Of a stretch of DNA of 64,000 bases, positions 34,167-45,257 are shown piece by piece; positions within the stretch are counted from its first letter, which is position 1; each line of letters starts with the position of its first letter. The stretch is taken from assembly GCA_023014485.1 (NCBI GenBank), contig JAJOZX010000876.1:1031314-1095313 (forward strand), read 5' to 3'. This DNA comes from Bathynomus jamesi (Eukaryota; Arthropoda; Malacostraca; Isopoda; Cirolanidae). The notes below the pieces were generated by a model. It searched no databases and had not been told where the DNA came from. It worked only from the letters and a program-made list of their open reading frames with translations. The position numbers and the translations under genes were made by a program.

Positions 34167-34368
34167 CAGTGGTCGGCGAACAGAGGTAAATTACCCCAAA
34201 TGGGGTACATTTAAAAGTTTTGGGGGTAATGCGTGCGGTATGAGAGACACCATATGCAACAATTTTAAGAGCAATTGGCTTGTTTTTGTTTACTTTGAAG
34301 TCGGGGGGTAATTTCATTTTACTCAAATAGATTTTTGGGTAATACCCAAAAAAGTTCCCCGACCCATG
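34167..34368. mobile_element. hAT-type MITE
   Basis: Perfect 8-bp duplication CGTTAGAG (34,159-34,166 and 34,369-34,376). Ends CAGTGGTCGGCGAAC and GTTCCCCGACCCATG are 15-bp inverted repeats with a few mismatches. Interior is GGGGTAAT-rich. The long open frame on the minus strand here is fortuitous. Confidence 0.85.
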
Positions 34369-34574
34369 CGTTAGAGAGTTGGACAGAAAAAACAATGTAT
34401 GTATGTATTTATCATTATTATATAAAGGAACTGAGCTATTACTTTGTAAGGTTAATAACAGTCTATGAAAAAACATGAAAGCATATGAAAAGTAAAAATA
34501 CATTTTCCTAGCTCTAATTTTCCGATATTTGGGATGGGTTCCCTCATGGCCCGTAGCTTGGGGTAGCTGCAAGA

Positions 34575-34740
34575 GGGGCTATATCGTGGCCACGCGGCAA
34601 CATCGCTTCAGGTTAGGTTAGCAAGGTCTAATCAGTGATTCGATAAGTTACTATTCTCTCCGTCCAGGTGCTGTAGGGACCCATGGTTCGTATTACACAT
34701 AAAGATGTAGATCCCCTCTGTCACATGACCTTACACCTTC
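34575..34740 (-). repeat. SINE S body
   Basis: Complement of the 13.7-kb body: GGATCTACATC, ACGAACCATGGGTCCC, ACCTGGACGGAGAGAATAG, ATGTTGCCGCGTGGCCACG. Closest to the 5.2-kb copy. Confidence 0.7.
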
Positions 34741-34744
34741 TGTG

Positions 34745-35030
34745 TCTTCTAAAAGTTCCCTGTTCATCCCGATCATACCCTCAGTTACCTTCTTTATCAT
34801 CTCAGTGTCCGTCCATACGCCTTACCCAGTTGAGTAACTTATATACTTTCGATACTTACACTTTTGTCACTTTTGTACTCTTATATAAAAGCACAACGAA
34901 TGCTTTCATTCACTCCTCAGGGACTTTTTCTTTTTCCTACGCCATTCTGCGCACCTCTGCCATACACCCTACAACCACTTCTTTACAATATTTTAACATT
35001 TTTAACATCTCTCCGTAAATGCAATGTACA
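34745..35030. other. Polypyrimidine-rich stretch
   Basis: Plus strand rich in C and T (TTCTTTATCATCTCAGTGTCC type). Composition resembles 36,310-37,055 on the other side of the truncated transposon, so both may be one original locus. Confidence 0.4.
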
Positions 35031-35031
35031 C

Positions 35032-36310
35032 TAGGGCGGAGTGAAAAACTCATTTTTCGAATTTTCAAATTGGCTAGTGTGGAAAATGTGTGGAGTAGTG
35101 AGGAAATAAGCTGGTATAAATTTAAAATCATAACATTAATATCTTCAGGTGCCACAATGACCTTCAATATTGAAAAAAATTGAAAAAAGCAGATTTTAAC
35201 CAATAATTACAGAAGAGTCCACGATGCACAATAGACAAGAATTTATTCACACTTGTATAAAAATAGCTCAGTCAACCTTTAAAAAAAGTTTCTATTCTCT
35301 AAAAACAGTTTTCTATAGTCAGCTCACTCAGCTGTCACGTGAGTACCTCGGTTCAGTGTAGCTGTCGCTCTCGTAGCAGGTGGGTGTTCTGTTGTTGGCG
35401 TTACTCAGATAGTCTAAACTATATTTCTTATATATTTTGCATTTCTGTATTGTGTTGCCCTAAGTTTGCCATGTACTATTAACTGAAATTAACGTATAAT
35501 TGATATTAGCTCTTTCTTTTTCAGATTTGTATACTTTCAAAATGTCTCGAGTTTGTGCAAAATCAACCAGGGCCTCAACTGAGTGCCCCATGTTTGGTAT
35601 GGGGGAAGATTTGTGGCACAGGAATCTTCCTACATACGAAGGAGTTTTTTAAATATTACTTGTTTGTAAGAAACGATTTGAAACAGAATACTAATAAAGA
35701 TCCTTCAATATCTCAAATATTAGAACAAGTTGTTGATAAATTGAAAACAATTTGGGAAAGTGCTTCCGTCCCAATTCTGTCAGACAGGCGAATTGAAACA
35801 ATGTTCAGAAGCTACCACGAAAAGTATCGTGTCATTATGAAGCCATACCAAAGCAGAAAAAATTCTGAAGCTTACAAAGCAAAGATTGATATGTTCAAAA
35901 AAGAAGCACACACGAAACTTTTTGACATTGCAGCGTGCAAGTGCAAAGTACTAACACAATGTTCTTGTCCCAAAGAAAAAACGGTTCCAAAGGAAGAAGT
36001 GACGTTCCTCTTAGATCAAAGAAGTGAAAGAAAACTGTTTATTGATAGAGTAGATATTACACTCTCAAAGAAAAAAGCATCTACGTTGCTAAGAAAGCAA
36101 AAAGAAGCTGTGAGGCTCACCAAAGAATCTTCACAGGAGAAATTGCAGGATACAAATGTTGAATTATCATCATCGACATCAAATAGTGAAAGTGAATCTG
36201 GCGAAATATCAGACGATACATTTCCAGAGCCAGTTAGCTCGAAGAGAAAGCGCGAACAACCTGAAGAACAATTATTCAAGAAAAGGAAAACTACAACTCT
36301 ACCTTCAGCT
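35032..36310 (+). mobile_element. Truncated transposon, left half
   Basis: The left end TAGGGCGGAGTGAAAAACTC resembles that of the 60,475 element (TAGGGTGGATCGATTTTAC). The plus-strand gene at 35,542 follows after about 500 bp. The transposase-like reading and element end near 36,310, where the sequence turns pyrimidine-rich. No right terminus found. Confidence 0.55.
35542..36308 (+). pseudogene. Transposase-like protein, N-terminal half, unassigned family
   Basis: Starts at ATG 35,542 (MSRVCAKSTRASTECPMFG...RNLPTYEGVF). The frame is then lost at a T6 run (35,645-35,650) with a TAA immediately after. One base over, it continues as KYYLFVRNDLKQNTNK to about 36,308. Later parts include a charged region, DIAACKCKVLTQCSCPKEK (Cys-rich, possibly metal binding), FLLDQRSERKLFIDRVDITL, an acidic Ser/Glu stretch, and KRKREQ/KKRK basic clusters like a nuclear signal. 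I associate this N-terminal pattern with an uncharacterised transposon protein family also represented, as C-terminal half, at 61,004-62,023. About 255 codons remain. Not a host gene in my view. The family link is inference. Confidence 0.55.
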
Positions 36311-37055
36311 CTCTTTACTTCCTCCTCTGAAACTCTCTTCCTCTTATCCTTATCATTCCAGCAGCTATAATCTCAATCACTCTTTCCTCATTTGTTCCTA
36401 ACAAGTCACAGAAATATTCACGTGACTCCTCGAACACTTGTTTCATACATGATCCTTCTTCCTTAATTATTTTTCATCCTAAAATCAAAGCACCTATTTC
36501 CTTTCTTGCATTTCTTGACTTTCTTCCAAAATAGCTTCCTCTTAACAACAAATATTTCAATTATTGTTCTTCCTCTCCTTCTCTTCACTACTCTCTTCTG
36601 TCCTATTTACCCTTCGCTTCAGATCCTTGTATTCCTCCTAATTCTCTATTATATTTCTGACCCTACCCTCTTTTGAATTATTTTTACCCATGTTTTCGTA
36701 CTAGAAATATTATTCCAGACGCTATTCTTCTCTCTCTCTCTCTCACGCATGAGTCACGCATCCTTCGAAAAATTCCCGCCTTTCCTCCAAAGTCCAAACC
36801 ACAACCTTGTACATTTAACCCATTCAACTTACTCTCCACGTTTCTCTCATACTGTCCCCATAGTTTTTCCTCTTTAACCTCTTTTTATCTTCCAAAGCAT
36901 CCTCTCCCAAGTTATTCTTCTTTCATTGTTTCTCATATGACGGATAAAACCTCAATTTAATCAGAACGATCATAATATGATCTGAAAGTGCGTCACTCTA
37001 ACTTCTTACTACTTTCAGATCACATACAACCTCCTTTAACATTCTTCTCTAACAT
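36310..37055. other. Polypyrimidine-rich stretch
   Basis: Long C/T-rich plus strand (CTTCCTCCTCTGAAACTCTC type) with CT tract at 36,730-36,745. No gene. Minus-strand purine runs give no protein motif. Confidence 0.45.
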
Positions 37056-37059
37056 CATA

Positions 37060-38256
37060 CAGGGTGGTCCAAAAGTCCCTAGCTATTTTCCTGAAATAAT
37101 AGTATTTTACGATAAAAATGTAGTAACGTAATTATATGTATTTATTTACTAAGTTTAGGTCTAAGATTCGACATGAGCACCATCAGTGTCTCTGCAAACC
37201 TCAAATCTGTCCACTGCATTGCGGAACACATTCTCAAGCATCTCTGGGGTTATTTTAGCGACTACCGCGACAATGCGGGTTCGTAGATCCTGCAGGTCTG
37301 TAACTCTTGTTTTGTAAACCTCAGACTTTATAAAGCCCCAAGCAAAGAAGTCTAATGATGTTAGATTCGGAGATCGTGCTGCCCAAAGCCTGTTTCCACC
37401 ACGTCCAATCCAGCGATTTGGTAAGAGCTCATCAAGGTACGCCCGAATGATGTTTGCATAGTGACATGGAACTCCGTCTTGTTGAAAGACAACAGTGCCG
37501 AGAATGCTATTTGAACGAATGTGGGGGTTCAAGAAACTGCTGAAACATGTCAAGATAAATTGGCCCTGTTACCATAACTTCTGCAAAGCAAAAAGGTCCG
37601 TAAATCTTCGATCTTGTTATAACCAGACATTAACTTTAGGAGAACCTCTCTCCCATTCGTAGAACTCGGTTGGTTTTCACTAGTCCAGATATGGCAATTA
37701 TGTCGATTAACCTTTCCACATGTGTGGAATGTCGCCTCATCGCTGAAGAGAATGTGGTTTAATAAGTTTTCGGTATGAATTTTTTCAGTCAATTGTGTGC
37801 ACATGGCGTCCCCTCCTCGTGTAATTCATGCAGCACTTGAATAGGGTAATTTTTATTTTTTAATGTTGATTTTATAATTGTTAGAACAGTCGTTTTGGGT
37901 ATGCTCAGTCTACGTGATGCTGTGCGAGTTGATATTCTAGGATTTGTTTCAAAGGCATCTCTTCCCAATTCGACATTTTATTGAGAGGTACCGGGACGTC
38001 CAGATCTTGCCTCATCATGAACAGATCCTGTTCTTTTAAATTTATTGACCAGCTGGCGAATTGCTTTGTCCGTAGGTCCTGGTTTGTGAAATCTTCTTTC
38101 GAATTTTTCTTAAATTTCTTTGCACTTCTTCCCTTGAATACGTAGTATTACTACCATCACACGTTCTTGTACACCCATCATCATCTATGGCCTGTAAAAA
38201 ATAAGATAGAAATATCATTATTTCAGCAAAATAGATAGGAACTTTGGACCACCCTG
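37060..38256 (-). mobile_element. DD41D (rosa-like) mariner element
   Basis: Ends CAGGGTGGTCCAAAAGTCCC and GGAACTTTGGACCACCCTG, inverted, with TA at the left and a changed CA at the right. 1,197 bp. The transposase remnant fills the interior on the minus strand. Confidence 0.85.
37170..38110 (-). pseudogene. Mariner transposase, DD41D type, decayed
   Basis: Minus strand, N to C: VNKFKRTGSVHDEARSGRPG (helix-turn-helix end, ~38,050-37,985); RRLSIPKTTV; HILFSDEATFHTCGKVNRHN (first Asp in SDEA, ~37,740) with the W-T-S-E-N-Q-P block; CFAEVMVTGPIYLDMF in a neighbouring frame; VVFQQDGVPCHYANII (second Asp, 37,490); RWIGRGGNRLWAARSPNL; SLDFFAWGFIKSEVYKTRV (third Asp); LENVFRNAVDRFEVCRDTDG and a stop near 37,165. 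I count 41 residues between the second and third Asp, the spacing of the rosa (DD41D) group. At least three frame breaks. Confidence 0.85.
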
Positions 38257-38259
38257 CAT

Positions 38260-38765
38260 AGTCAATCAAACTTCTTTCTTGTTTCACTTCGTTCATTTTG
38301 TACCACGTACACTTGCATACAGTTTTGGGAAAAAGTTCGCCGATAGAAACAAAATTTCTAAAGAGCATAAAAAATTAATAATCAGTAAAGATTAGGTTTT
38401 GCTTTTGAAATTGTATTACCAATTTGTAATTTCTTATGTTCTTTTGGAAATCTTCGGATTTCTAGGCGAACATTTTTCTGGAAATGCACATCCTTGTATT
38501 TAAAGAAAGAGTTGCTCACAAACAAATAATTTTCAACACACTATTCTTTGAACTTTACATCATTTTCCACTCTAGCCTCCGAGTGGCCCCAACATCCCAC
38601 CTTGTAGTCCCAGTCCGATTTTCCTCTTCATATTCACATTTCTCAGGTAACCAAATACAAATACGAAATACACCTTTATTTAAGATCAGTCAAATAATAA
38701 ATACATTGAAATACGTCAATAAAGTACATTTAAATATGTGAAACGCTATATAAATAGTCATGCCA
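38260..38765. other. Gene-free stretch
   Basis: Nothing recognised apart from the TA tract that begins at 38,770. Confidence 0.5.
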
Positions 38766-38768
38766 TGC

Positions 38769-38819
<51 letters not shown>

Positions 38820-38820
38820 A

Positions 38821-39070
38821 CAGTTATCACTCAGTTATCCGTGTCTGAAGAGCGGTCCATGATCACGGATGAGTCGATTTCACGGTTAACTGAGTATACC
38901 CCGCCGGTGGGTGGGTGGGTGGTGCAGTCGCTGTTGCCCGCCACCAGTATTACAGTATAATATGCAATTAAGTAGTTTGTACTCACGACAAGACGTGAAA
39001 ATATACGAAGCCACAAACGCACGTGTATACGCCATAAAGCGTAGAGAGACACTGACTGAGGCGCGTTGTG
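38821..39070. mobile_element. Possible pogo/Tigger-like left end
   Basis: CAGTTATCACTCAGTTATCC followed by GCGGTCCATGATCACGGATG and TTTCACGGTTAACTGAGTAT resembles pogo/Tigger termini (CAGTNNTNCCTC... with ATCCGTG words). No right end and no transposase seen; weak. Confidence 0.3.
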
Positions 39071-39075
39071 GTGGG

Positions 39076-40260
39076 CTGGCGGGAGGCGAGAAGCCCTTAT
39101 ACCCCTTAGATATAGGTTGTTTTCTGTGAAGGGTCCCTATACCCCTTACAATATAAGTTTTTTTTTTTGAAGGATTTAATAATGGCAGATCAAAGTTCAT
39201 ACAGCATTGAAGAACGTGTTATAACAAGCATATCGGTGCATGAACGTCGAAACACAAGTGATACGATAGTTACCTTAATGAATATGTTCAGTGAAAGATT
39301 CAACAAAGACCCACCAAATAAAATGGCGTTGCTTCGTTGGGAAAAAACTCTTCGACACTGGTAGCATTAAAAATTTACCGCGCACTGGTAAAACACCAAC
39401 TCGACAAGAAACATATGATACAGTTGAAGAATCGATGAATCGCTCACCCTTGAAATCAACAAGGAAGAGGTCTTCAGAGCTTGGAATCCCAAAATCAATG
39501 ATGAGAAACCATATGAAAAAAGTCTTGAAAGTTAGGCCGTGGCGTCCTAATTTTGTCAATGAACTAACTGATCATGACAGGAATAACAGGAAAACATATT
39601 GCAAAAAGATGCTCCCCATCTTCACAAAAAATCATTCCCGAGGGAAGTTGTTTTTCAGCGATGAATGCGCTGTTTATCGCAGTGGCCGGTCACGAAACAT
39701 CTTCATTTGGTCGAATGAAAATCCTTATGACGTTGAAGAAAATGAACATAACCCGCCTCATGTCATGTTGTGGGCAGCATTAAATGCTCACTATGTGGTT
39801 GGTCCATAATTTTTGACGGCACTTCATTCAAGCTTCTTATTTGACTACGTTGCAAAACTTGTTCGTATCAAAACTTGACGAACTTGACGTAAGATATGAC
39901 GCACAACTACGGCAAGACGGAGCGCCGGCTCATTATGCACTAACAATTAGGGACTTTCTGAATGAGGCATTCCCATCCCCAGACCATTGGCGTGTCCTGC
40001 AAGGAGCCCCGACCTCAGCAATTACGACAATTCTCTTTGGGTATACACCAAAGAGATTGTGGCAAAACAACGATACCAGAAGAATGAGGAATCGAAGAAT
40101 GCTGTTACTACTGCATTTGCAACAGTCACGCGGCAAATGCTGCGAAAGATGTCACACAGGACATAGCGACGCATCATACTATACTGTGAAAACGAGAGAG
40201 CTCACACGGACATTCCGGATTCCTAATATCTTATGGGTATAGGGACTTCTCGCCCACCTG
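39076..40260 (+). mobile_element. Tc1/mariner-superfamily element
   Basis: Left end GGGAGGCGAGAAGCCCTTAT and right end TAGGGACTTCTCGCCCACCTG are inverted (GGCGAGAAG core). An internal partial repeat CCCTATACCCCTTACAATAT lies at 39,133. The plus-strand transposase occupies 39,183-40,225. Confidence 0.75.
39183..40225 (+). pseudogene. Tc1/mariner-superfamily transposase, best-preserved copy
   Basis: Starts MADQSSYSIEERVITSISVH (39,183). A frame break falls near 39,330-39,345; then KKLFDTGSIKNLPRTGKTPT and RKRSSELGIPKSMMRNHMKK (helix-turn-helix/linker), HSRGKLFFSDECAVYRSG (first Asp, ~39,660), FIWSNENPYDVEENEHNPP and HVMLWAALNAHYVVGP, then a stop at 39,807. The reading resumes with QNLFVSKLDELDVRYD, RQDGAPAHYALTIRDFLNE (second Asp, 39,920), and in the next frame CPARSPDLSNYDNSLW (third Asp) followed by AFATVTRQMLRKMSHRT. 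Closest in style to the DD41D elements here. About 340 codons in all, three breaks. Confidence 0.8.
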
Positions 40261-40264
40261 TACA

Positions 40265-40685
40265 GTGTACAGCTCTTCCTGTAGAGATGAATTGCTGAAT
40301 ACACGAAAGACCTTGGAATCGCTTTTCCTCTGTCCTTGTGGATTTGCATTTTATATATATATATAAACGATTACGGAAGGCATATTGCCCTCATGAAATT
40401 TTTTATAGTCCCAACTTACAGGTTCATGATATTAACTTCTGCATAATTTATCTCTAAAGTTTAATACGGTTATTAAATTTTAAAATGAGTGTCCGAATGG
40501 ATTTCGGTTTAAAGTTGGAAGACTAAACAATGAAAAAGTTGCTTTTAATATCGAAACAAAATGACACAACTTTTTATCATTGCAAATTAAGTGGGTTTAA
40601 ATCTTTAAAAAAAGTGTTATTAGATTCATTATTTTTCTTTTTAATTTTGATTTTTTTTTCGTTCATACTTTTATTATATACTGTA
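40265..40685. other. Gene-free stretch
   Basis: A half-copy of the hairpin MITE seen at 26.6 kb lies at 40,285-40,350. Nothing else recognised. Confidence 0.5.
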
Positions 40686-40689
40686 CATA

Positions 40690-40763
40690 CAGGGTTTCCA
40701 TAAATTATCTTTACAAATTCAATTGAAATTTAGTTGAATTGGTAAAAATAATTTATAGAAACC

Positions 40764-40766
<3 letters not shown>
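40690..40766. mobile_element. 77-bp mariner-type mini-MITE
   Basis: CAGGGTTTCCATAAATTATC to GATAATTTATAGAAACCCTG-type complement (ATTTATAGAAACCCTG), TA flanks, near-complete hairpin with AATTCAATTGAAATTTAGTTG at the centre. Confidence 0.8.
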
Positions 40767-40768
<2 letters not shown>

Positions 40769-40802
<34 letters not shown>

Positions 40803-40912
40803 TGCATGTATGTGTGTGGATGGGTGGGTGTATGTGTGTGGATGGGTGGATGTATGTAGGTGTGTGTGTGGGTGTGGGTGTGGGTGTATGTATTTGTGGG
40901 TGTGGGTGTGTA
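40769..40912. repeat. (TA)n and GTGTGGGTG-rich microsatellite
   Basis: TA tract, then a degenerate TG/GGTG tract to 40,912. Open frames on both strands over it are artefacts. Confidence 0.9.
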
Positions 40913-41233
40913 ACAAATGCAAATAAAACAGCCTTGTAAAAAATAAAGCAAAAAAAAAAGAAAAAAGAAAACCGTAACTCTCAACTTGATAAAGAAAAAG
41001 AAATCGCTGCTTCTGAGTCGAAGGTAAAAGTAAAACTTTTGCCACAGCCGTGGAGAGGCTACCATAGGCAGTGCTGAGGGTCTCGACAGGTGTCCATATT
41101 GGCACTCTCGTAAACTGATTTGCATTAACGCATAAAATCCAGAGCCACAAAATTTATTATTAATTCACGAATTCTTTTACTTGGTGAGCTTCAGTATCTA
41201 ATGTAGATTATATCCCGGTCAACTACTCATTAT

Positions 41234-41235
<2 letters not shown>

Positions 41236-41267
<32 letters not shown>

Positions 41268-41455
41268 TTGAGGTAGATTAACTTTTTTCGTAACGAAAAA
41301 AGAGTCACGCGAAAGAGTAGGCATGCAGCTTTACTTGGGATCCGAACCACTGGTCGGTGCATCATTTGAAAGCAGAGAACGGTCACCCATCTAACAACTG
41401 AACAAATCAAATGTCGCTTAACCTCGCCGACCTAACGGGAAGCGGTAGATTTATT
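41236..41455 (+). repeat. (ATA)n and SINE S body
   Basis: ATA tract 41,236-41,266. Then, from about 41,310, GCAGCTTTACTTGGGATCCG, AACCACTGGTCG, AACGGTCACCCATCTAAC and AATGTCGCTTAACC match SINE S. Confidence 0.7.
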
Positions 41456-41689
41456 AGAAAGTTTTAAATATTTATTTAAATTTTATGTTCCTAGGCAAAC
41501 TTTTTTCCGAAACTGAACCTAGTATGTAGTGTCTCAGTGATTGCTTCTACTCGTATTTCTGGGTCTTCAGTAAATAAAAAGTGCAAACAATGAATTAAAA
41601 CCACATTATACTGACACTTTGCCGGGATGCAGGAGAACTTTTTCATATTCCTCTTTCTGCTTTTTCCATCCACCAGAACCTACAATTTT

Positions 41690-43450
41690 ATTTAATCATT
41701 ATTTCCTTCACACATACATACACTCAGAGAAAGTTATGGTCTCCATTTATCAGCAGTTCAATAAAACAATTACGAAACTGTTACAGTAACTAGTAAAGGT
41801 TTTTGCGTACATTAACACATCCTCCATCTTGGATGGTACAACATTCGACCCTATTTTGCAAGTAGGGAAAACATTTCTGATTTTTTGCTGTGTAATTTGG
41901 TGGACTACTGTTTCGATTTGCGCCTTCAGTTCTACCAAATGGTTGTGGCGCTAACGATGCCTTTATATGGATCCATATAAAAAGTCTAGAGAGGTTGGGT
42001 TTAGCGTTACCAACTTTGTGGTTCTCGTTGTTAGTTTCCAGTTTTATTTTTAAAGTAAAATTGGAGATGCAACTTCCGGCTCTCAGTTTACATAAAAAAA
42101 AAAAAAAATCGCAAATTTCGTTCTTAATTCGGTTTCATATATTATTTAGTAAGAAGGTTATTCAGGAACAAAACTGCAGCTGATAAGAGTCTGCAAACAA
42201 TCAAATGCCACAACTTAACTGCTACCGGCCGGGTCGGGTTGTTTGAAATTTAAAAGTTGGCAAACCTGGGTGGGTCTCGTGAGTGTGGTGGCCACGTAAG
42301 TTTTCCTCACTCTCCATTTCGTTTTCCTGAGAAATTTCGATTAAAATTTCTTTAACATTCAAAGCATGATGACAGGGAACTCACTTTTATTGCAAATTTT
42401 AAGGCGGAGAGTTGTGGAAGAAAAAAAGTCCTCCCGCAGGTTATCGCTCTCCATTTACGGTCGCTTCCTCACTTCCTCAAATGCAACAACTTTGGCGGTG
42501 GACATTGCCACTAGGATGAAATGTCATTTCATCTGAAAATATTAACTGTTCCAAAAAGTTAAAGTCTTCGACATTCGTTAGAAATTGTGGCTAAGATTAA
42601 CGATAATGGACAATTTTTTTGTTTTATTTAAAAATAAATAAATTGCTTATCAGACCAGTAAAAAGATCTCGAGACCGATCTCGAGTCCCACATCACTGGC
42701 ATACAACCACATGTAAGTGGTTTTTGTAAGTTAGGTTAGGGTAGGTAGGTTAGGTTAGGTTAGATTACAGTAATTACCTCAGAATTTTTGCTTTCCTACG
42801 CTTATCAAAAGATTTATAAACGTATTCGTTCCGCACTGACTATTTCTTTCTTGCCACACACATACTGTATACTCGTCGAGTCCGCTTGATATTCTTGATC
42901 TTAATTTTATGACATTTATAAAGTTTGTCACATTTTCCAACGACATATTGACACTTTTCATAATAACATCTAACTAGCCTAAACCTTGCGACTTGGAACG
43001 TATATCCACCACGCTTAAGTGAGGTGAAAACTTATGACTCTATACGCTACACCAACTAGTCCCATATTTAACTATTATTTATAGATTTAGTTACAATTTC
43101 TGTTTACCAAAACCACTTATTCATGACATAAAAGACTATTTGGAATTTATTTATCATTTTATTTTTTTTAAATAAAACAAATTGTCCACTATTATTAACT
43201 TCTACCGGAAAAAATCTTCTTCCTTTAAATCGTAAACAACTTTCAAAATTTTACGCACTCTTGATACTGGAAAGTTCATCTCCTTTGAAGTACGCATAAG
43301 TGAGTTTTCTTTGGATTCCTTTACATACATGCTGAACAGTTGATAAAGTGTCTTTACTGACTGTTGGTCTATGCCGGAACCTCGGAGGTTTCTTATCACT
43401 GACTGACTCTTTCCCTTTAAAAATTTTCATCCACTTTCTATTTGAATTTT
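41690..43450 (-). pseudogene. Tc1/mariner-superfamily transposase, heavily decayed
   Basis: Pieces in the right order on the minus strand: LYQLFSMYVKESKENSLM and EMNFPVSRVRKILKVVYD (N-terminal helix-turn-helix, 43,360-43,215); FSDEMTFHPSGNVHRQSCC (first catalytic Asp, ~42,535-42,480); VELKAQIETVVHQITQQKIR and VFPTCKIGSNVV (C-terminal tail, 41,940-41,820). The region expected to hold QDGAPxHY and SPDLTPLDFF between the last two is not readable. Insertions, including a TTAGG tract at 42,730-42,768, inflate the distance. Inverted ends not found. Confidence 0.6.
42730..42768 (+). repeat. TTAGG-like tract
   Basis: AAGTTAGGTTAGGGTAGG and GGTTAGGTTAGGTTAG: interstitial telomere-like repeats. Confidence 0.7.
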
Positions 43451-43459
43451 CACGAGGTG

Positions 43460-44009
43460 GAATTTTCTGAAATTTTGTCTTACATATGAAACCAATTTCG
43501 TTTCTTTACGTATATACTTTAGCCGGGTCCTATACCAGCGTCTCCAACGGATAGTATAGCTTAGGCTACATAGAGACTAAACTTAAAATCTTTTGAGAGT
43601 TAAATTTTATAAAATCGTTTACTATTTTGTTCTGCCTCAAAAATATAAAAAGTTATTATTAAATCTTTTTAAAATCCTTCAAGGCTTTTATACTACCTCA
43701 TTTATTGGGGGGAGGGGGCGGCGACGGGAGGGGAGTTACAATAAAGCAGTGAAATGTCATAACACCATTATTAACTTCTTTTGAGGCTAATGTTGAGAAG
43801 AATAATGAAATGCCTAATCATATATGTCTGTTGGATAATAAAGGTTATTAATTGTATAAATCGATATGAAAATTATAATTCAAATGTCACTAATGAAGCT
43901 GAGGTTCTTTGTTTTTTTCCCCAAGGAATAATATTTTGTAAAATTACAAGATTAGATGCAATCACTTTAGGTAAACATATAATTGTGGTTTCTGCATTTT
44001 TTCTCATCC

Positions 44010-44052
<43 letters not shown>

Positions 44053-44650
44053 TATAATATATAATAGATAGATATAGTGTCGTGTATTAGTTTTTTAATA
44101 AGAAATATAATAAAGTTCAATAAAAATATATAAAAAATGATTTTAGAGTATAATAAACTGATTGAAATTTTACGAAATTAACATATGTAAGATGTAATTA
44201 AATTATTTAAAAAAATATAAATTACTAATTAGCAACCGTTAGAGAGAGGGTTGAAAATTCTAGAGGCATATACGCCAAGCAGTCTCGGACCCAGTTGGGT
44301 ATAAGAGAGTGTTTTGTTCGATTAAGATGTAATTTTGATTTAACTAGAAACTCTCCCATGATCGAAACGTTAAATTGTAAATTTGTGCCCTCTTTACCCG
44401 CCATCTTCATTGTTTCAATTAAAATAAAAATCAGAAATAGTGATAAATTGTCATAATTTTCCCACTACCTCGCTTTCTTGAAGGAAGATGTTGGCCGCAA
44501 GCAACATGTCAGGTGAGAACCCGCTACCCGTTTATAAAATACAAGAAATCAGTGTAGTGTAAAATAAGTATAAAGTGATAATAGCGCAGAGTAAAAAAAA
44601 GTAAATAGAAATTAAAGCAGGTTTTCACGACAATATATATATATATATAT
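43460..44650. other. Gene-free stretch
   Basis: TA tract at 44,012-44,066. No gene recognised. Confidence 0.5.
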
Positions 44651-44655
44651 ATATA

Positions 44656-45219
44656 GGATGTCCGAGAATTATCTGTAATGTTTGGCTGTTATTAAAAGTC
44701 AACCATGAAGTGTAGAAATTCCAGTGTTGTCCCATTTTACAGAGAATTTCATTAAGTTTTTCTGATACCAAGTTTTGACAAGTTTTTTAGAAATTCCAGT
44801 GTGTCCGAACATTATCTGTACAATTTCATCTTTTAATAAAATTCTTGATAACACATAAAATTCTTAACAAGATTATTTAGAATCTATATTTTCAAAAGTT
44901 TCTTTTATTAAAGTAACGTTGTTACAAACATTCGATATGTGCACCATTAGTGATTCGCAAAACATCCAATCGATACTCCAAATGTTGCCATGTACGCTGC
45001 AGCATATCCACATCAATTCGCTCAATAGCAGCTGTGATTCTTGCTTTTAAATCATCAATGTCTGTCACCCGCGTACATTTCTAAAAATTTGTCACAACTT
45101 GGTATCAGAAAAAACTTAATGAGATTCTCTGTAAAATGGGATAACACTGGAATTTCTACACTTCATGGTTGACTTTTAATAACAGCCAAACATTGTACAG
45201 ATAATTCTCGGACACCCTG
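44656..45219 (-). mobile_element. Deleted Tc1/mariner element with long inverted repeats
   Basis: Ends GGATGTCCGAGAATTATCTG and CAGATAATTCTCGGACACCC. Inverted repeats of about 120 bp (ATGTTTGGCTGTTATTAAAA; CAACCATGAAGTGTAGAAAT in both). The interior keeps a transposase tail on the minus strand (45,080-44,925): RVTDIDDLKARITAAIERID and TWQHLEYRLDVLRITNGAHI, the conserved C-terminus of this group. Only 564 bp, an internal deletion derivative. Confidence 0.8.
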
Positions 45220-45257
45220 TATATATATATATTATAATTATATATATATATGTAATA

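Noticed and set aside
34045..34572. 175-codon minus-strand frame
   Set aside because: It crosses a hAT MITE with its target duplications and has no domain resemblance; a chance open frame.
40719..41150. 131- and 143-codon overlapping minus-strand frames
   Set aside because: Their middles are TG/TA microsatellite (His/Thr/Pro and Tyr/Ile runs), and both frames are open only because of the repeat.
42779..42961. 60-codon minus-strand frame between transposase pieces
   Set aside because: It sits where mariner coding sequence might be expected, but no catalytic or structural motif could be read.
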